The notes beneath the pieces were generated by a model, which worked only from the letters and a program-made list of their open reading frames with translations, was not told the origin of the DNA and did not search any database. The translations under genes and the position numbers were made by a program. From Phycisphaeraceae bacterium (GTDB lineage Bacteria; Planctomycetota; Phycisphaerae; Phycisphaerales; Phycisphaeraceae), in contig JADZET010000350.1 of assembly GCA_020850375.1 (NCBI GenBank), forward strand, positions 1 to 15,071: a DNA stretch of 15,071 bases. Reading direction: 5' to 3'. Shown here piece after piece: positions 12,501 to 15,071 of the stretch. Every line of letters starts with the position of its first letter. The stretch's first letter is position 1.

Positions 12501-12679
12501 GGAGCCACACGTCGGTGCTCCTGGCCATGCTCGCCAATACCCATCGCGATCCAAAGCGAAGCAGGCCGTTCAAACCCCGTGACTTTGACCCCTACGCCCG
12601 GATCGACCAGCGCGATGAGGCCATCGCCATCGACGACCTGGGCGTGCTCAAACAAGCCTTCATGCAGATGCGGAGGTAA
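12473..12679 (+). CDS. Tail assembly chaperone, T-type (downstream frame), probably made by frameshift
   Basis: The first ATG in this frame is at 12473 and gives 68 aa, ending FKPRDFDPYARIDQRDEAIA and LGVLKQAFMQMRR. The frame is open well upstream of that ATG, overlapping the previous gene in the -1 register. From about 12393 it reads as plausible protein: DDPWRLVYELAGVVGVDPGP then LTLRELLAMAEG. No ATG, GTG or TTG opens that extension, so it needs a frameshift, just as lambda T is only made as the G-T fusion. Typical partners bind the tape measure with the G part and the tube protein with the T part. Independent initiation at 12473 is possible but would lose the apparently conserved LTLREL segment. 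Confidence 0.62.
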   Translation: MAEGRSRQQWSHTSVLLAMLANTHRDPKRSRPFKPRDFDPYARIDQRDEAIAIDDLGVLKQAFMQMRR

Positions 12680-12684
12680 CGCAC

Positions 12685-13140
12685 ATGACGCGCACGCAGA
12701 CGATCGTGTTCATCGTGGTCCTGGTCTTCCTGGCCGTTCTTCTGGCTGCCTGTGCCGGGTTCGACATGGGCGACGTCGTCAAGGTCCGCACGCCCAACGC
12801 CATCCAGCAGACGGTGGGGTTGCCAGCCACGACGTCGCTCAACGAGGCCGAGAGCGAGTACCAGGGTTGGTTAAGCGACATGCAGCGCACGGGCTCGCAG
12901 TGGAAAGCCAACATCGACAAGGCCAACGCCATCCGGGCGACGTTCAATCAGCTCACGCTCTCCGCCCTGGATGAAATCGGCCCGACGCTCGCTGGCGTGC
13001 CCGTTCTCGGCCCCGTTCTGCCCGCGGCCACGGGGATCCTCGGGCTGTTCTTCGGCGTCTCCAAGCTGCGCAAGGAGAAGGAGGACTCGTACAACGCGGG
13101 GTTGGAGAAGGGTAAGGAGATCAGCGGCAGCACCGCCTGA
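12685..13140 (+). CDS. Phage lipoprotein with second hydrophobic segment
   Basis: The 151-aa product has GGAGG 8 nt before ATG 12685. Residues 4-22 are a hydrophobic signal peptide (TIVFIVVLVFLAVLLAA) with lipobox L20-A-A-C23, so the mature protein should be lipid-anchored at Cys23. The middle (residues 55-95) is helical and polar. A second hydrophobic stretch near residues 103-126 (GPTLAGVPVLGPVLPAATGI and LGLFFG) precedes a charged tail (KLRKEKEDSYNAGLEKGKE). Phage lipoproteins can act as spanins or in superinfection exclusion. The size and second membrane segment are unlike classical Rz1. It sits between the tail chaperone genes and the tape measure, where a lysis or exclusion gene is not expected. 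I do not recognise a named family. Confidence 0.65.
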   Translation: MTRTQTIVFIVVLVFLAVLLAACAGFDMGDVVKVRTPNAIQQTVGLPATTSLNEAESEYQGWLSDMQRTGSQWKANIDKANAIRATFNQLTLSALDEIGPTLAGVPVLGPVLPAATGILGLFFGVSKLRKEKEDSYNAGLEKGKEISGSTA

Positions 13141-13176
13141 ACACCCCGGGCATCTCCTGGGCCGATGCGGGACGGT

Positions 13177-13731
13177 TTAGTGCTCGGCTTGGCGTTTCAC
13201 GAGGTCATCAACATGATCAGCAAATGCGTCCCACGAAGGAAATGTCAACACTGCCTCACGTCCTTCACGCAGGGCTGCCTTGCACTCGGCGTGCTTCTGA
13301 GCTTGCTGCAGCCACAGCCTTTCGACGGCTGGATTGTTCTTGAACCATTGCTCGATCCGTGCCTGCGCATCACGGACCACACCCAGTGGGTCGTACAGAA
13401 TTCTGGCCTTGGAGAACAGGTAGTTGCGCCACGGCTCTCGGATCATCGACTCGAGCAGGGTCACATCGCAGCAGGTGATGGTGACGGGTATATCTTCCAT
13501 CCGCGACTGCACGACCTTCACATGCTCGTTGGCGAAGACCACATGGCCGACGCCCGCCTCGAAACGTTCAAGGTCGGGGGCGACGGCGAACAGGTCGACA
13601 TCCGAGCCTGCATGCTCCGCACCGCGCAGGACGCTGCCGGTCAAGAGCACCCCGCAGTCGGGATGCTTCTGGCGAATAACGTCCAAGACCCGGTCGAGGG
13701 CCTGACGGTGCTGCGATCTGCCGGTGGTCAT
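13177..13731 (-). CDS. Nucleotidyltransferase of the DNA polymerase beta superfamily (MNT-like passenger gene)
   Basis: The 184-aa product carries the nucleotidyltransferase signature at residues 32-47: GSVLRG followed by SDVDL, with D44 and D46 as metal ligands. Such enzymes transfer a nucleotide to a protein, RNA or small molecule; relatives include MntA antitoxins, which AMPylate HEPN toxins, and drug-modifying enzymes. The third carboxylate, usually on a later strand, is not obvious: the strand DIPVTITCCD (80-89) has T84 where an Asp might be expected, with D89 as an alternative. The C-terminal half is helical (ARIEQWFKNNPAVERLWLQQ). No HEPN partner is next to it. It is antisense to the tail genes, with its own promoter, so it looks like a passenger gene. 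The substrate is unknown. Confidence 0.8.
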   Translation of the reverse strand: MTTGRSQHRQALDRVLDVIRQKHPDCGVLLTGSVLRGAEHAGSDVDLFAVAPDLERFEAGVGHVVFANEHVKVVQSRMEDIPVTITCCDVTLLESMIREPWRNYLFSKARILYDPLGVVRDAQARIEQWFKNNPAVERLWLQQAQKHAECKAALREGREAVLTFPSWDAFADHVDDLVKRQAEH

Positions 13732-13739
13732 GGCATCAG

Positions 13740-13760
13740 ATCCGTGGAGATGTCACGGAT
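13740..13760 (-). promoter_or_regulatory. 7-bp dyad across the predicted transcription start (operator-like)
   Basis: ATCCGTG (13740-13746) and CACGGAT (13754-13760) are exact reverse complements around a 7-nt spacer. The dyad touches the -10 by two bases and covers the expected start of the nucleotidyltransferase transcript. A repressor bound here would block transcription; alternatively the RNA would start with a hairpin close to the ATG. Confidence 0.5.
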
Positions 13761-13786
13761 TATCCCAAGCCCGTCGTCTGTCACAA
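13759..13786 (-). promoter_or_regulatory. Candidate promoter for the nucleotidyltransferase gene
   Basis: Reading the minus strand, TTGTGA (13786-13781) and GATAAT (13764-13759) are separated by 16 nt. The -10 matches 5 of 6 consensus bases and has a TGG extended -10 element just upstream. It lies about 28 nt before the ATG at 13731. This is the best promoter-like sequence in the window and would let the gene be expressed independently of the late operon. Confidence 0.55.
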
Positions 13787-13806
13787 CCACCTAGCGGAAA
13801 GACCTG

Positions 13807-15071
13807 ATGCCTCCGACCAACGCCATCCGTGCCGGCCGGGCCTACGTCGAGCTCTTTGCCGACTCGAGCAAGCTCATCCGTGGGCTTCGCCTCGCCCAGG
13901 CCAAGCTCGAGGCTTTTGGGAAGACGGTGCGCGGCCTGGGGCTGAAGATGACGGCTCTGGGCGCGGCGATGGTGGCGCCGATGCTGGCAGCGACGAAGGT
14001 CTTTGCCGGCATGGGTGACGACGTGGCCAAGATGAGCGCCCGCACGGGGGTGAGTGTCGAGTCTCTCAGTGAATTGGGCTTCGCGGCGGAGCTGTCGGGC
14101 ATGAGCCTGGAGGATCTAGAAGTGTCGCTTCGCAAGATGCAAAAGACACTCGTCGAGGCGGCTTCGGGTTCGGCCGGGGCGGTCGATGCGCTGGCCAAGC
14201 TGGGGTTGACGGCTGAGGATCTCCAGGGTCTCTCGCCGGACGAGCAGCTCAAGCGCATCGCCGATCGGTTGGCGTCGATCCGTGACCCAGCCCTCCGCGC
14301 GGCATTGGCGATGGAGGTATTCGGCAAGACGGGCACCAAGCTGCTGCCCCTGATGCAGGATGGCGCGGCGGGCATCGAGGCCCTGCAGCGCCAGGCCCGC
14401 GAACTGGGATTGACGATCTCGACACAGGACGCCAAGGAGGCGGAGCGGTTTGCCGACACGCTCGAAGTGCTCTGGAAGGTTCTAAGGCAGAACGTCTTCG
14501 TCATTGGCTCCGCGCTGGTGCCGCTCCTATCGAAGGTGGCCGAGAGGGTGACCAAGGCGGCGGTGGGCGCGGCGGCGTGGATCCGGCAGAACAAGGGCCT
14601 GGTCGTAAGCGCGTTCCAGGTAGCCCTGGGCATCACGGCTGCGGGGGCGGCGATGGTGGCGACGGGCTATGCGATCACGGGTCTAGGCAAGGCGATCGGC
14701 GTCCTGGTCACCATCCTGACGGGGGTCGGGTCAGCGATGAATCTGGTCATTGCGGGCTTGGTCGTGCTGACGTCGCCGATCGGCCTGGTCATTGCTGCCG
14801 TCACGACCCTGGGCGCGACGATCCTCTACAGCAGCGGGGCTGGCGGCAAAGCCCTCGAATGGCTCGGCGAGCAGTTCGCCACACTCAAGAGCGACGCGGT
14901 GGCGACATTCCAGGGGATCGCGGACGCCCTAGCGGCGGGCGACATCGCCCTGGCGGCCAAGGTCCTGTGGCTGGGGCTGAAGATGGAGTGGACGCGAGGG
15001 ATCAACTTCCTCGAATCGGCCTGGCTGACCTTCCGGGGAGCGTTTGTCAGCATCGGCGTCGACGCCTGGCA
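13807..15071 (+). CDS. Tape measure protein, N-terminal part (runs off the right edge)
   Basis: The gene starts at ATG 13807 with GGAAAG 5 nt upstream and stays open for 421 codons to the window end. The N-terminus (GRAYVELFADSSKLIRGLRL, then a coiled-coil-like AQAKLEAFGKTVRGLGLKM) and the segment around residues 68-120 (MGDDVAKMSARTGVSVESLS then GFAAELSGMSLEDLEVSL) match siphovirus tape measure proteins. These set tail length and later help DNA cross the membrane. Residues about 258-340 are strongly hydrophobic and Gly/Ala/Val-rich (WIRQNKGLVVSAFQVALGIT onward), as in many tape measures. It follows the chaperone pair as expected, but a lipoprotein gene and an antisense nucleotidyltransferase gene are interposed. 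Confidence 0.9.
   Translation, partial: MPPTNAIRAGRAYVELFADSSKLIRGLRLAQAKLEAFGKTVRGLGLKMTALGAAMVAPMLAATKVFAGMGDDVAKMSARTGVSVESLSELGFAAELSGMSLEDLEVSLRKMQKTLVEAASGSAGAVDALAKLGLTAEDLQGLSPDEQLKRIADRLASIRDPALRAALAMEVFGKTGTKLLPLMQDGAAGIEALQRQARELGLTISTQDAKEAERFADTLEVLWKVLRQNVFVIGSALVPLLSKVAERVTKAAVGAAAWIRQNKGLVVSAFQVALGITAAGAAMVATGYAITGLGKAIGVLVTILTGVGSAMNLVIAGLVVLTSPIGLVIAAVTTLGATILYSSGAGGKALEWLGEQFATLKSDAVATFQGIADALAAGDIALAAKVLWLGLKMEWTRGINFLESAWLTFRGAFVSIGVDAW

Noticed and set aside
13141..13176. Possible terminator between the lipoprotein and nucleotidyltransferase genes
   Set aside because: The CCCGGG and CCTGGG segments pair only imperfectly and no T-run follows on either strand.
13842..14636. 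A 264-codon Ser/Ala/Arg-rich minus-strand frame opposite the tape measure gene
   Set aside because: Antisense shadow; the plus strand shows tape-measure features throughout.
1..15071. tRNA, rRNA, CRISPR repeats, insertion sequence ends and attachment-site repeats
   Set aside because: Nothing resembling cloverleaf sequences, regularly spaced repeats, transposase motifs or paired direct repeats was found by eye. A weak tRNA or short att core could still be missed without a search.

Overview
The window reads as the left half of the late (packaging, head, tail) region of a tailed siphovirus-type prophage or phage. The DNA is GC-rich, genes are tightly packed, and many starts are GTG or TTG with good Shine-Dalgarno sites. 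Several features suggest a Planctomycetota host, possibly Phycisphaerae-like: the HARE-HTH regulator with a small beta-rich N-terminal module, the single protease/capsid polypeptide, and the general protein style. That host call is inference from family memory and is not proven by this DNA. No integrase, att site, tRNA, rRNA, CRISPR array or insertion sequence is visible.

Left block (1-1456, minus strand): four small genes read leftwards with coupled spacing. They are an unrecognised 66-aa protein, an unrecognised 89-aa protein, a HARE-HTH DNA-binding protein and a small winged-helix-like protein. An in-frame open stretch runs off the left edge after the last stop. This looks like a regulatory or early operon, divergent from the late genes.

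Packaging and head block (1576-9370, plus strand): a small HTH protein in the terminase small-subunit position; the terminase large subunit, whose N-terminus carries a second copy-like version of that HTH module; an NrdR-like zinc ribbon; a roughly 250-nt non-coding stretch with a promoter candidate and hairpins; a small gpW-position protein; a lambda-type portal; one long ORF joining a prohead protease, a hydrophilic scaffold-like linker and a Mu gpT-type major capsid protein; a DUF2190-like decoration protein; a connector candidate; and a small coiled-coil/single-TM protein.

Neck and tail block (9373-15071, plus strand): a tail-terminator candidate, a beta-sandwich surface protein, a ConA/LamG-like protein, an HK97-gp10-like protein, the tail tube, a G/T-type tail assembly chaperone pair with a probable -1 frameshift, a lipoprotein with a second hydrophobic segment, and a tape measure protein running off the right edge.

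Two genes break the rightward order and look like independently expressed passengers ('morons'). One is a Phd/YefM-type antitoxin with no toxin beside it (11680-11889). The other is a DNA-polymerase-beta-superfamily nucleotidyltransferase (13177-13731) with its own strong-looking promoter and a 7-bp dyad across the predicted transcription start. The observations most worth checking are the frameshift cassette, the internal start in the protease/capsid gene, the nucleotidyltransferase passenger, and the HTH module repeated in both terminase proteins.
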